Source: Monosporascus cannonballus (taxonomy: Eukaryota; Ascomycota; Sordariomycetes; Xylariales). Taken from it: a DNA stretch of 53,012 nucleotides. A program made the position numbers and the translations under genes. The stretch is taken from contig QJNS01000720.1 of NCBI GenBank assembly GCA_004154925.1, forward strand, positions 1 to 53,012, written 5' to 3'. The notes under the pieces are model-generated. The model did no database searches and was not told the origin of the DNA. It saw nothing but the letters and a program-made list of their open reading frames with translations. Numbering within the stretch: position 1 is the first letter of the stretch; every line of letters begins with the position of its first letter. Positions 34,513 to 45,920 of this stretch are shown here, piece after piece.

Positions 34513-36578
34513 TTAAACGATAGAAAATGTCACCTCTTGTCTGATGGTGTCTGCGACTCTCAACAGGTGTTCACGGCTCTCTCGCGAAAAAACATTGAAG
34601 TACGCCACCCAAGAATTCACACCCGTGGAAGGATCCGTGACGCGGTCCCCCTTACGCAGGAAGCAGAAGCTCCCCGAGACGCAGGCTGCAAGATCAGGGC
34701 ACCTTTCAAAGAGCTCCGCGCACACATCGCCTGATTCATACACTCCACCATTTTCGACTGGAATAAAAACCATCTCGCACCAGTACTGCGGACCCTGGGC
34801 AAAAGGGTGGGATAGCTGCTTTACACGGCGCTTGTCCTCAAGGGCAAACAGCAAAGCCACACCGAAGTAATCAATTCCGTATGTGTGCTTAATCGCGTCC
34901 GAAGCCTGTATTCCGGGAGGTCGTGGATTAACCTCGATAAGCCAGGCAGTCGGTGCTGCTTTAGCAGGAACAGAGCGCCCAGTAATATCCAAGATGCCGT
35001 CCTTGGTCACATATTCCATGCTCGAGTTCTCAACACGAGCTTCAAGGTGATAGAACCCGTCCCGGAAGCCCATGCGAAGGAGACTTTGACGGAGGGAGTC
35101 CCGCAGGATAGCAAGCTCGTTCTCCGGGAGTTTGGACGGAAGGACGTTTGCCAGCTCGATGAAGCTTTTGACATTGCCGTGGCCATTAACATCTGCGCTT
35201 TTGGGGAAGTCGTCGGATACTTCGAAGAACACGACCTCTCCGTCACAAAGCACAAGGTTCGCATCTACTTCCGGTCCTTCGCAGTACTTCTCAATGACGA
35301 ACTCGCTGCCATGTCGCTCAGTGTTGATGCCTTTCACTCCAGCCTCGAGTTGGGACAGATTCTCAACCCTAAAGACTCCCTTCGAGAGAAAGCCATTGGT
35401 TGGTTTTATGATCAATGGGAACACCATGTTGTGTTCTTGCACGATTCTGCAAGCTTCCTCGGCATTCGAAGCAGCATACGCGTGATGGCCCTCAGAGACA
35501 CTGGTCTTGAATTTGTCAGTGGCAATCTCATACGCCGACGGGGGGTATGTCGGCAAGGAAAATTTCACAGCAACCTCCGCAACTGGGAGCTTGTAATGGT
35601 CGCGGAAGGTCACGATGCCATCGATCTGTCCCTCGTAAGAGCGGACAGCATCTGCAATTCGGCTTGCAAATTCGGAAACGGGCTCCAACGGGCACTCCAA
35701 AGGAACGGTTGCCTTCCGCCAGTGGGAATATTTGGGACTATTTACCCAGTGCTCAGGGCTATCCAGAACAACCATGTCTATACCCAGGGCTGCAGCGGCT
35801 GAATAAACACTTTCTCCGGTGCCGCCGTGCTCTGGACTGGAAATGCCACCGTCGAGGATAGCCAGAGTCTGGCGTCTCGGCGCTTGTGTTGAAAGCTAGG
35901 GAAACAACAGCCGTTGACTCAATTCAGCATCTAGAGAAGCTAACTACGCTTCAACGCTTTTGTGGCCAGTCTGATCAACAGATGCCAAGAGCATGCCTCC
36001 TGCAGATGACTTGAAGGCATTGGGAAATGTCTGCAAGTTCTCGATGCTGCTAGGATTTCCATCGAAGAATTGATGAACTGTCGAGAAACTCACGACACTT
36101 GTTACAAGCGGGCAGTCTAGAAAGCGCAATGGGATGATGTCCGGGCGTATAATGTACCCAGGAGAGCGTGGCAATACCAGTCTAGCAACACTTCCGCGTT
36201 CATGGCAGGCGACGGAGAAGCAATCGAGCACGAAGCGCATTGCGGCAGCGGATCCGAAGTCTTGAGGTCTAATCTCGTGTTGCTTGTGCGATGATAGCTC
36301 AATCGAGATACGAGTGTCTTCAATGTTCTTTGGCCATGAGAACTTGGGAGACTTGGAGACTTCTGTGAAGAAGACGTTCATTGACTTCCAGGAAGTAGAA
36401 CCTGATACATCAACTGTGGTAGGCCCGTCGGTCTCCCAGCTACATTGAAACCGAACTACACATGGTAAGCAAGATTGCCCAGAGACAGGTTGATAAGATA
36501 GCTCATAGCGGTTCACCCACTTTCATTGTTGGCTTCATCTTTGACCACAAACACATCTGACATCTTGCTTGCTGTCAT
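34513..36578 (-). CDS. ATP-grasp carboxylate-amine ligase-like enzyme
   Basis: Three exons on the minus strand, 36578-36517, 36439-35956 and 35895-34513, give 642 residues. An N-terminal domain (about 20-180) has the segment ISIELSSHKQHEIRPQDFG. A pre-ATP-grasp Rossmann-like part begins QTLAILDGGISSPEHGGTGE and has GIDMVVLDSPEHW. The ATP-grasp domain shows FPLIIKPTNGFLSKGVFRV (Lys and glycine-rich loop), EFVIEKYCEGPEVDANLVL and the metal-binding AWLIEVNPRPPGIQASDA. ATP-grasp enzymes join a carboxylate to an amine or similar nucleophile through an acyl-phosphate; the order of parts resembles carnosine-synthase-like ligases. Substrates are unknown. Joins 1 (NESGWETDG) and 2 (GHKSLSTQAP) keep frame, but the intron-2 donor (GTTGAA) is weak. 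Its neighbour is a polyketide-synthase relic 1.5 kb upstream, so a metabolite role is plausible. Confidence 0.82.
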
Positions 36579-38089
36579 ATCGAGCTTTCCAAAGCACAGT
36601 TAGCTTAATACGACCTATGCGCTTCGAGGATCAACCAAGCCTATCTTGACTGTGCATATATTGACAGGAGCAAATTCTCCGACTGAACGGCGAAGATCCG
36701 CGGCTGATGTAGTTGAACCAATCAATTCGAAATGGGCGGCGTTTCACAGGTACGCACCAACACGAATTCTTCAGCCAGAGCGACGGAATGCGATATGAAT
36801 ACTACCTGGTAGGTGGTAGAGTGCACATGATGTGATTGTAACCGAGCGAGCTTGGCGAGCGGAACACCTTCCAACAGCATATCCATATCTCGAAATGTGG
36901 TTCCACTCGGATATCGAATCGTATCATGAAGAGCACATCCATGTAATGGTCTCCTCGATGCCACGAAAAAATCGACTATGGTGCATAACATACCAGGTAC
37001 CGTTTTTAGCGTGGTACCCCTTCGAGCTCCAGAGATACTTCTTCCAAACGGCCCCTGCCCAGCGTCCCTGTAAATTAGCTGGCGTCAACATGGTGAAGTT
37101 GCGGTCGACAACGGTTACTCTTTGGACGAGTTCGTGTTGGTACCCATCATGCATACGCGGATTACGTGAGACCAAAGCAGCGCCCTCGGCCCTGTGTTCC
37201 GTACTCCAGGCAGGCCAAGAGGTTCGGTCCGAGAAACCGGTCAGTTCTCTCGGAGATGTATTCTTATCCGCCCGAGGGCGACAAGCGCGTTAGCCGCAAC
37301 AATTTTCTAAAGGTGGGCGGCACTCTTTTTTTATTCGCCACATTAACCATCGGCTCCTGCACGAAAAGCTTTAGTGGGCCTTCTAGAGGGCGACAGCAGT
37401 CTTCAGCGTTCAGTGGTTTCCATTTTAGGCCTAGCACCTTCAGGAAAGTTGTTGCGGCTAACGCCTTGTCACCCTCTGGCGGATATGCGATCGGGTTGCT
37501 TTCCGGCCATAGGGTGCGTCTAAGAGCCGAAATCTCAGTGTTGGGTCAGGCCTGCAGTACCTGCGTTGAATTGCACGAATTAGGCCTGACAACGCGTGAT
37601 CTGGCTATGGATCGTAAGAAAGCCTGATGGGACGCTGTCAGTAAGGACGAGCGCGCTGAACGAGCACGGAGCCATGCAAGAGTTATTGGAGACAAGACAG
37701 GCGTCATTGGCATCCACAGACAGACGTGTTCGCAACAGTGGAGTTTTCAGCCAAATGCGGTGCCATTGATACAACAAATCTGACATCGTCTGGCGGAATA
37801 AGTCCTACTTTAGGTACATACAGACAGTGCTACTTGGGATAGGCTAAGGGTCGCCTCGAATCCTGACCCCGTCCCGCTCTAATTGGCTAGAGCTACAGAG
37901 TCATCGCTGTGTTCTTGTGGTAACACACTGGAGTGCCTTTCCAGCTTTCCAGTACTTCATTTTTCTATCGTGAAGATACCGGTTGTCTATACCTTACAGC
38001 CTTCACGAGATATGTGCGTCTTCGATTGCCAGTACCTACCTCCCTTTCTCCTGCCCGTCATTCTCTCATCAACTTCCCCCAGACCCAAC
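36579..38089. other. Intergenic region with decayed frames and an inverted repeat
   Basis: About 1.5 kb between the ATP-grasp start and the SAT relic. Short minus-strand frames at 36722-36991 and 36924-37175 look somewhat protein-like (for example RWAGAVWKKYLWSSKGYH) but lie in different frames with no clean join. An imperfect inverted repeat occupies 37264-37484. Confidence 0.4.
37264..37484. repeat. Imperfect inverted repeat, about 50-bp arms
   Basis: Left arm about 37264-37313 (ATCCGCCCGAGGGCGACAAG onward) and right arm about 37435-37484 are reverse complements at roughly 80-85 percent. They include an exact shared block GCGTTAGCCGCAACAA and are separated by about 120 nt. It could be a small foldback or MITE-like remnant, or an inverted local duplication. 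Confidence 0.7.
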
Positions 38090-38672
38090 ATGGCTGTCGG
38101 GCGTATCCACAAAGCCGGCCCTGATGGAAGCGGCACCCAAGAGGCCATTTCGGCGTTGTTTGGTCCACAAGGGACCATCACCGCGAATTCGATGCTTGAT
38201 ATTCGCAATTTACTTCGGGGAAATCCTAACTTGGATTTTCTTTGGGGGACAATCTCCGAGCTCCCGAATTTGTGGCCTACCATTCTAGAGGCCTGGCCCG
38301 ATCTCGATATAGTTCCGGCAGGGCGGGGGTTGGATGGGCTCTGCTGGTTCTTCCAGGGAGGCCCGACTCTGGGGTATCCGGAGCCCACGAACAACGTCCT
38401 CTTGTGTCAATTAACTGTGATACCTCATACTGTTGATTTCCGGAAGCTCACTCACGACATCGAGAGTCGAGCCTGAATCGATTCTCCGTTAGTAGACGTT
38501 CAGGGGTTCCGCCTGGGTTTTCTTGACCGCAGCAGCAGTCTCCTGCTCAAGGAATGAGGCGCAATACCAAGCTTTAGCAGCGAAAGCTGTGCGCCTAGCT
38601 GTGTGTCTGGGAGCTGTTGTTAACCACGATGCACTCAACACTCCTGACAAACTCCATTGTGCGTTGCGGTGA
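38090..38672 (+). pseudogene. Relic of a non-reducing PKS starter-unit transacylase (SAT) domain
   Basis: From ATG 38090, 128 codons read like the N-terminal part of a fungal SAT domain: ALFGPQGTITANSM, ISELPNLWPTILEAWPDLD, LDGLCWFFQGGP, NNVLLCQLTVIPHTVDF. The frame stops at TGA 38474, yet the same frame goes on with VDVQGFRLGF. After a one-base shift near 38522 it continues as LTAAAVSCSRNEAQYQALAA and AVRLAVCLGAVV up to TGA 38670. In live SAT domains the motif is GxCxG with a catalytic Cys; here it is GFRLG, so Cys is replaced by Arg. A nonsense codon, a frameshift and loss of the nucleophile together mark decay. SAT domains load the starter acyl group on aromatic polyketide synthases. No ketosynthase or later domain is visible downstream. 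Assignment rests on motif order recalled from the family. Confidence 0.65.
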
Positions 38673-41600
38673 GAGACAAGGACGCTGCCTTGAGGCTTGA
38701 TCCTCTTTTCCCCGAGTCTTTTTACTCCATTCTCGTGCGTATCGCGTTAGGCTGACTCTTTTAAAATATTGGGAAAACTTCAGCACGATCAATGATTGAG
38801 ATAGCTTGGGAATCCTATGCCTCAATCGTGTCAATTGGTCCGCCTTACCCCTATTCCCGGTCGCCTGGGTCATGGATTTTCTATGCCAAGAATTCATACG
38901 TCACATCTGCAGCTCCGTATCCTGTGCTACCGACCCTGCTTTTTCAGTTACAGTAGGTTTTTCCCTTCTCAGATATGTGAAATAGCGGCTTTTTCCCCCG
39001 TCGTAGGCCAATATGGTTCGAAATATCTAAGATTAGAAAAGTGGCCGGAGCTTAGAGAGATTTATTACAACCGGGATACTTCCGAGCTCACTATTTCCCG
39101 GGTGGTCTTTGGGGGCCTTCGGTTCGACTTAGCTGAAACGTGAAAGGTCTCCTCTAGTAGATTGATTGCCTTATAGGAACAGGGCTAGGTGCATTGTTTA
39201 ATGGTAAATAAGATTTACGTAGAACTCTTCGGCTCCCACATAGCTGGTAATCCTTTTACGTGTCTCCGTAACTAAAGGCCGGTTGCTTAGTTGTTAGATG
39301 CGTTTCTGATGGATCTTTTATACTCCTAATCCTATGGCAACACCCAAGGGTCTCTTAGCCTACCAGCAAGGGAATATTGTCCAGCTTCAGTGTTGCGCTC
39401 GCTTCCGGGGGTTAACAACAAGGGTCCATTGGAGGCCCAAGAGCATGTGCTTATGAGGTTCGTGATATACTCGCAGGCGGCGTTGGTAAAAAAGGATGCC
39501 TAACCTGAGTCGCAAGCCCAGGAACATTCCCGGCTGCTCAACTCTCTTGATGGAGTACAATCGGGATGCTACATATATAACTGCGCCTCGTCGTCATATT
39601 TGACAAAAACAAACAACTCCTGTCCGGTATAACTTGTCCATCCTAAGCGATGTATAACTTCTTGTTACGAGCTCGTGAATGCTTCCACAGTGAGAAGGGG
39701 ACGTTTAAAGGCCTCTCTGCTCGGTCCATTCTAATACTGACAAATATATTTATATACACCCATGTTCCCTAGTCTAGGCGATCTCAACTGTCAATATACA
39801 CATAGAATCAGATGGAGGAGGCATGCCGGACTTTCCATTCCAGGTCGTTCTAACGGTCGACTCGAGCTGGGATGGACAGACGCCGGTACAAGGTGGATTT
39901 CTGGCACCCAAATTTGACCGCCACTCGTCAGTATCACCATTAGTCTCTGGGATATCTACGGCGCCTGGTTACAGCTTCTAATATTACCCCGGCTGCAGGC
40001 CAACCACAAACGGCTGCATGTGCTATGTTTAGGTCTGCTTAGAAATTTATGTCCGCCATAGCTTACCTGGCTAACATATTGTTATATTTACCAAATGGGT
40101 GGAAACTTGTCACTACTGCCCTCTCTTGCCTTTGCCAAGGTTTTAGAATAGGGGTAATCATAATAGGGGCAAGACGACCCACACCATTGTGTTTATATGT
40201 ATTATGTAGATCCGAGGCTTCTTGGGCTGGCCATTTAGTATGGTCTTGCTATTATAACAATATAGCATATGGGTAGCTGAAAGGAATGCTCTTGACCCTT
40301 GGTGTATTAATAGTTTTTCTAATCTCCGTAACCTGTCTTAAACCAAAGTGAAAGGTATAGATCGTCTATTATCCTGCTTTAGGCTTTCGGAAGGTCATGA
40401 GCCAGCCCCATTCTTTCTTAGATCGCTGTGGGTCTATATATATGTGACCTCCAGGTCAAATCGCAAGGCAAGGACACCTTAGATACAACGCCCGGATTCA
40501 CCGGTCTTTCCAGGATATTTTCTGGCAGCCAACGCATATCCGCTGGGGGAATATACGAGCAGACTATCTGCAAGGACTACGCAGTTAACTTCAATTCGCC
40601 ACTGCCTGCAGCTGCCCATTTAAGGGCGCCCACTCATCCTATAGACAAGTCTGTCACCGACTTGGCTCCAACTCGTACGCATGGAATATTGCGGTACGCG
40701 GAGCCCAGGCGACGGTGGCTATATGCTCTCGTCTTTCAAAGATATCGCAGACGAATGTCTCGAGGCCCAGTTCCGTGTCGAACGTCTGCATTGATTTCGT
40801 CGGTTGTTCATGGTTGGGACTAGTCGGAGAATTTATCAAGGTCTGCCCCCCGAATATCAACTACATCCTAGCTAGATGCCCCCCGGGATAAGAATGGCGC
40901 GCGCGACTTCTGGTTTTTCCGTCTTGCGGATGAATTACTTTGGTTCGAGGACACCAGCGGATGGCCCGGCGGGATCTCCCCCGGATCAATGTTGCCATCT
41001 CTTGGCAGAACCCGAGGCACCTGCGTCGACATTCATATTGGCAGCTCAGCCGCGTTTTCGCTGGAAACCTACTTGTCATGCTTCCGTTCGATACATAGCT
41101 GGAACATACAAGAAGTGGATCGCTGCATGAGTCTACCCACTCGATAGGGATGGAGGACGCCGTAACAGTCTGAGCAATCTCGGCTGCACCGATTCGATAG
41201 GATCTCTATACGCTAAGTCGACGAGGCGTCGGACAACAAGGGCTAGGCGATGAAAGGTTGAGGGAGGAAGCGGGAAGGGAATCTAGATGGCGATATAATG
41301 GAGTGCAACTGATAAGCCAAGGTCGTTTTCAAATGCTGAGACTGTAAGGGGGCTGGTTAAAGGCGCGAGTCGCTTGAAAAGTACCAGACAGCCTCTCGTT
41401 ACCTCGGCAGTTATCCGCCGCAACTAACAGTTGACTATGGCGGAAACCAAAGATCGGGTCATCAAAGATGTGCTTAGCTATTCGAGACCATACAATGCAG
41501 CAAGGAGAGGAATGCGGAGAATGCTGCAGCAAGGAGAGGCGCCACAGTCCATGATTGATCACCTTACTGGACTCATCCGCCAGAAACGGAGCACCGTTTC

Positions 41601-42174
41601 TGAATCGCCTACTACTCTTCGCAGGCCTATCTGTTCCACGTGCCACACCATAACCCGATGTCCCTCCTCTTGAAAGAGCTGTGACGTAGTATATTGCTGG
41701 CATAGCAGTCATGAAGGGCGAAGAATGCATCTTCCTATGCAGTTTGGTATCTCTCACTCTGGGAGATTTAGAACACGGCGGTATATCGTGACCGGGAATG
41801 GAGGGTTTCATATCCACAGATGAGGATCGGGCTTTTTTTGGGGGGGAAGAACCTGGTGTGCGAAAGAATTCCTAGACCGTTTCATTAAAAACATCAGACA
41901 AAAGGACACCAAAATGCACCAAGAAGGGGAAGAAAGCATAACATAAGATGCCTCCCACCTGGTCCCTTCAGCATGCACCGAATACCTGGCGCTCGAAGAG
42001 TGTTTCCGTGGGAAAACGCACTATCCTGGATCCTGCCACCCGATTGGCACTAGAAGCCGAAGAATAGCCCAGGAGGAAGCAACGCAACCAAAAGAAGGGA
42101 GGAATAGCCGCGAGGGGAAATCGAAATCGAATAGCAAGAGCGTTAGGGGTCGTGAATGCAACAGGGGGTCGTTC
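38673..42174. other. Gene-poor, partly AT-rich accessory region
   Basis: About 3.5 kb with no supported gene. A frame at 38817-39143 ends protein-like (KYLRLEKWPELREIYYNRD) but its splice phase does not join the SAT relic. 39150-40430 is AT-richer with stops in all frames. 40650-41130 has several overlapping short protein-like frames (for example RDFWFFRLADELLWFEDTSG), probably the decayed end of an unidentified gene. No PKS ketosynthase motif (DTACSSS type) was found. Confidence 0.4.
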
Positions 42175-42780
42175 ATGTCGCCCTCCGAGCTTTGTTCCGC
42201 CGTCGAAAAGCGGATCGACGAAGAACTGCGGCCGTACCGTCTTGAATATCTGAGACTTTCAAGTGTGTGCCGAAAACTGCTCGGACAGCTCGGGAGCATC
42301 CAGGGCTAAGCCCCCGCCGGGCAACCGAGACCTTGGCGATTCTCCACTTGTCCCGCGGATCCTAGAGGAAATCGTAGAAGCTAGGATGAGCGCAGAGAAG
42401 AAGGTTCCTTCATAGAGGTTGACGACGATGGCCTTCTAGCTGCGGCAAAAAAAAAAAAAGTTTCCCGAGGGATCGTTATGATCACCTCCGCGAATACCTG
42501 CCGCCGCGCCTGTTATTTCATCATCGGTGGCTCCTACAGTATACCATCCGCAACACCACCGGTTACGCCCGCGGCGCAGATTATAACGAGATGCTGAGTC
42601 TCGGTCTCTGCCGGCGGCTCCAATTCTTCCCGAAAAGATCCCAGCCGCCTCTCTCATCCGCCAGAATATCGTTTAGGTTCCAAGAAACCTACGACCACTG
42701 TCGACGATTCAGAATTCCCGGCTCCGGGATGCGCTCATTGAGACGCATTTAACCAAGAAGCTCCGGCAAAAAAAGGGGCA
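42175..42780 (+). pseudogene. Frameshifted remnant of a fungal hypothetical gene
   Basis: Successive segments in changing frames read as one protein. Frame 1 from ATG 42175: MSPSELCSAVEKRIDEELRP to LGSIQG, then TAA at 42307. Frame 2 from about 42320: NRDLGDSPLVPRILEEIVEA to TAG 42413. Frame 1 again: EVDDDGLLAAAKKKK across an A13 run (42447-42459). Frame 3 from 42471: DRYDHLREYLPPRLLFHHRW, IRNTTGYARGADYNEMLSL, CRRLQFFP. Frame 2: EKIPAASLIRQNIV, TAG 42674, then RLRDALIETHLTKKLRQKK. I recognise the order of segments as a fungal hypothetical protein but cannot name its function. At least four indels and several stops make it a pseudogene unless the assembly is wrong here. Confidence 0.65.
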
Positions 42781-43303
42781 AGGCTGGAGTCCGGGCCGGA
42801 AAAGGGCAAGGGTATATAAGAACTTCGATCAAGTATGGCCTCAAAAACGAGGTCGTTTTGTGTTCTCCGTGCGACCAGCATATGGTACAACGAATATGCT
42901 CTGTTCTGGTAGCTCTTCCTCTCCATTTCCTCTAGAGAAGACACCAATGACGTATTAACTTAGGTTTACTAGCTATGCGTCCATTCTTGATGGCCCGTCT
43001 CCAAGCGGTCCTTATAATTGATCGTTAATTTTCCCCAAGACTCTTCCTTAACAACGGGTGGCATCTCCAGTTATCCCACCAATCGCATAGGGCGGGGAGA
43101 GAATATAAGAGAGTGGTTTTTGAGCGTAGGTATCTTCACCAAGAGTATGCACCAGACTCAGCCAGTGAGATTGAATGCGAAGCTACGTCGCATGTATGAC
43201 AGACGCAGACCCAGGGGGCAAAATTTATATTACGACTACTACATAGGATAATGCGGTACCAATAACAGCTCTAGCAACGCTCGCAGGACGTCGCCAGCGG
43301 CGC
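42781..43303. other. Intergenic region
   Basis: About 520 bases between the pseudogene and the polygalacturonase stop codon. Short open frames only, with no recognised gene. Confidence 0.45.
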
Positions 43304-44806
43304 TCAGAAAGGACGCTCAATAGTGGCCAGAGGAACGCTGCACGTCTTCTTCAGCGCGGCCCGAGCCTCGGCGGAGTCGGCGCTGACGCAGTCGACGCCG
43401 GTGTCGCCCTTGACGCCGTCGCAGATGATGACGGGCGGGTCGCCGCAGGGGCTCGTGATGTTGAAGTTCTTGAACCGGATGTTCTCGCACACGGCGTTGG
43501 GGTTCGTGGAGCAGCTGAGCTTGGCGACTACGGCGCCCCGCTTGCCGCTCGTGTAGCCCGTGAAGTTCTCGAAGAGGATGTTGGTCACGTTCATCCGCGA
43601 GGGGTACTTCTCGCACGTCTCCGATGGGATCTACGCGTGAGGAATTCGTGTAAGAACAGGTGAGGTTTATGGGAGCTGATGATGGGTTGGTGAGCACTTA
43701 CGTTGAAGTAGCAGGAGTCGATCTGCACGGAGTAGTCGTTGCGGGCCTGCCAGAAGTTCCTGGTTGGAAGTTAGCGCCGATTCTTTTGATGTCCACGTCA
43801 CACGAGCTTACCGGAAGGTAACGTTGTCGACGAAGCCGTAGCCAACATCAGGGCCGGCCCAGCTTTTGATGCGAGCACCGTTGTCACCGTTTAGCAACCA
43901 GACGTTCTCGATGACGATGTCCTTAACGAAACTCATCTCGCCGGCGTACTGTCCGAGGGATCCCATGGACTGGCCGTGCGTGCCGTTGCAGTACATGGTG
44001 TTGACGTGGATGTTGGTGGCGTTGGACTTCGGGCTGAAGCAGTCGTCGCCGATGTTGACCCAGGCCCTCTCGACGGTGACGTCCTCTACGTTGAGGGAGT
44101 CGAAGAAGTCGGTGTTCTTGGGCTTCGAGGTCGCGTTGTTCGACACGGCCGTGACGACGACGTCCTTGAACGAGACGCCCTTGCTCGTCACGATAAAGTT
44201 CGTCCAGCAGGGAGAGTCCTTCTCGTGGATGCCCTCCATGCGGAGGTTCGTGGCGTTCTCGGCGTAGAACAGCACGGGCCGGAGGTATTGGTTGTCCGGG
44301 TCCAGGATCTCCAGGCCGGAGAACTCGTTCCACCATCTCTGGCCGTTGCCGTTGAGGATACCCTGGCCGTAGATGGAGATGTCGTTGCCTCCCCACTTCC
44401 AGAACATCAGCGAATTCTGGAAGGGGTGGGAGAAGGCGTTGGCCTGCCAGTACGGCGTGTCGTTGGTGAACTTCACCTCGCCGTCCCAGTGGACATGGAC
44501 GTCATCGAGGAAGGTCAGGTCGAGCGGCTTGCCGATCATGAAGAGCTCGCCCTTGGGGAGGTAGAGCGTGCCACCGTTGTTGGCCTTCTTCAGGCCCTCG
44601 AGAAACTCATCCGCAACGTCGTCGGTTTCGTCAGCGGACGACCGTATCTTGACGAGTGGTCTCTTGTTATTGCATCCCTTTCTCTTGTAAGGATGCTTCT
44701 GCCGGAACTCGTCAATGTTGCGGGGGACGTTGGCTGGTAGGTCAATAACAGCTGCGACAGCGCCAGTAACGGCCGACAGAGCCGCGAGGAGATTTAAGGA
44801 CCGCAT
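43304..44806 (-). CDS. Secreted exo-polygalacturonase (GH28)
   Basis: Three exons on the minus strand, 44806-43812, 43759-43702 and 43630-43304, give 459 residues. A signal peptide (LLAALSAVTGAVAA, cleavage near 19) directs secretion. The right-handed beta-helix shows all GH28 catalytic motifs: NTDFFD (231-236, Asp233), GDDCFS (253-258, Asp254/Asp255), GTHGQSMGS (His278) and ARIKSW (311-316). These hydrolyse alpha-1,4-galacturonosyl bonds of pectin. The NTD-xx-D form, YGQGILNGNGQRWWN and the long N-terminal region fit fungal exo-acting members, but exo versus endo action is inferred. Joins rebuild VTFRNFWQARNDYSV and CYFNIPSETCEK. Introns are 52 and 71 nt. Many NxS/T sequons are present. A TTTAAA box and a CCAAT/ATTGG box lie about 95 and 75 bases upstream of the ATG. 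Confidence 0.95.
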
Positions 44807-44880
44807 TCTTTCTTGTTAGATCAACGAGTCCGGCCGAGGGTCTTCCGGGACACTGAGGGGGGATCAAAGGAGGACGGAAA

Positions 44881-44906
44881 CCAATGGGGATCGTCGGCCT
44901 TTTAAA
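44881..44906 (-). promoter_or_regulatory. Candidate core promoter of the polygalacturonase gene
   Basis: On the minus strand GGGTTTAAAAGG (TTTAAA at 44901-44906) is followed by ATTGG (44881-44885). Both are within 100 bases of the ATG at 44806. This is a sequence match only. Confidence 0.4.
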
Positions 44907-45442
44907 CCCCCCTTTGCCCAGGGAAAGCTCTGAGCTTATGCGTCCTCCATGTTGCTTCGATGTCGGCTGAGCGGCAATGGTACTGATGACGAAGTAATAG
45001 GTGCCAGACAGCCATTGCATATCCATCCCACCTATCAAATGCAGAGCATATATGAAGAGAAAACCGAGAATCGGGCTCTTAGCACATAGGTTCTGTCTGA
45101 ATTTGAAGGAAGCTTAGCGTCGTGGAGAGAGTTGCCCATGCTGAACCCGGCTCTATGCATCCTGGGATGAGGCTTGAACTGCTATTGATGGAAATTCTTT
45201 TATATATTTCCGTGAAAGGGCGGGACCCACCCGGATATCACGGATTCTCCGCATCTACCCCAAAAATTTACCCCAGTCCCCCGCATTGTTCGCTATAAAC
45301 CCCCCACGCTGCTTGTTTGTCAACATATTTATTATATATCGTAACGGCAAAAGCTTGATGGAGCTGACCTTGTTGACCCCTTGAGTTAACCAGGTAGGAG
45401 AACGATATTCCCAGGACCTCGGTAGTTGATTTAGCAGCACGT

Positions 45443-45466
45443 AAAAAAAAAAAAAAAAAAAAAAAA
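45443..45466 (+). repeat. A24 homopolymer
   Basis: Twenty-four consecutive A on the plus strand in the region between the GH28 and crotonase genes. No flanking target-site duplication or element body was recognised. Confidence 0.9.
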
Positions 45467-45920
45467 TTCAACCGAAAATGTTATCCTATCCGCCTGGAAG
45501 GATATTTAAGTTACGCCGAGTGACGGGTTGATGCTAGTTTTTCGACGAGGAGCCCATAAAGGAGGCTGATACCGAGCGTATCGGCGCGTGAGCAAATTCC
45601 TCGATTTATTAGAGCCCCTCCCAGAAACCCGTATATGAGGAGTCTTAGCTGAGATTGGAGCCTTGAGCTGGTTTGACTCGGGACTCTGGCGATGTTGGAT
45701 GATGAACTGACTATCTACTTGATATAGTTTCAGAAGGACGGCCGATTGGGACGCACTTGTTGATAGGTCATACTAGAATATATTGCAAACCTTTCCGTAA
45801 TGGCTCAAAGATGACGTGTCTGCTGGAAATATGAATACACACTATGGTCAAAGCAGTTGTGATCAGCATGGATATACATACCCCTTTCACACGCAACGCA
45901 GCCCTCACAGCGTAAAGGGA

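Larger units (their letters stand above)
44807..45920. other. Polygalacturonase promoter and intergenic region
   Basis: 1.1 kb between the GH28 start and the crotonase stop, holding the GH28 promoter, an A24 run at 45443-45466, and AT-rich DNA with no supported gene. Confidence 0.5.

Noticed and set aside
34885..35802. 305-codon plus-strand frame
   Set aside because: Antisense to the ATP-grasp catalytic exon, which has clear family motifs.
38817..39143. Possible second exon of the SAT relic
   Set aside because: The splice phase at the 39006 acceptor does not match the donor at 38669, and the similarity is weak.
43976..44740. 254-codon plus-strand frame
   Set aside because: Antisense shadow of the GH28 gene with Val/Glu/Asp-biased composition.
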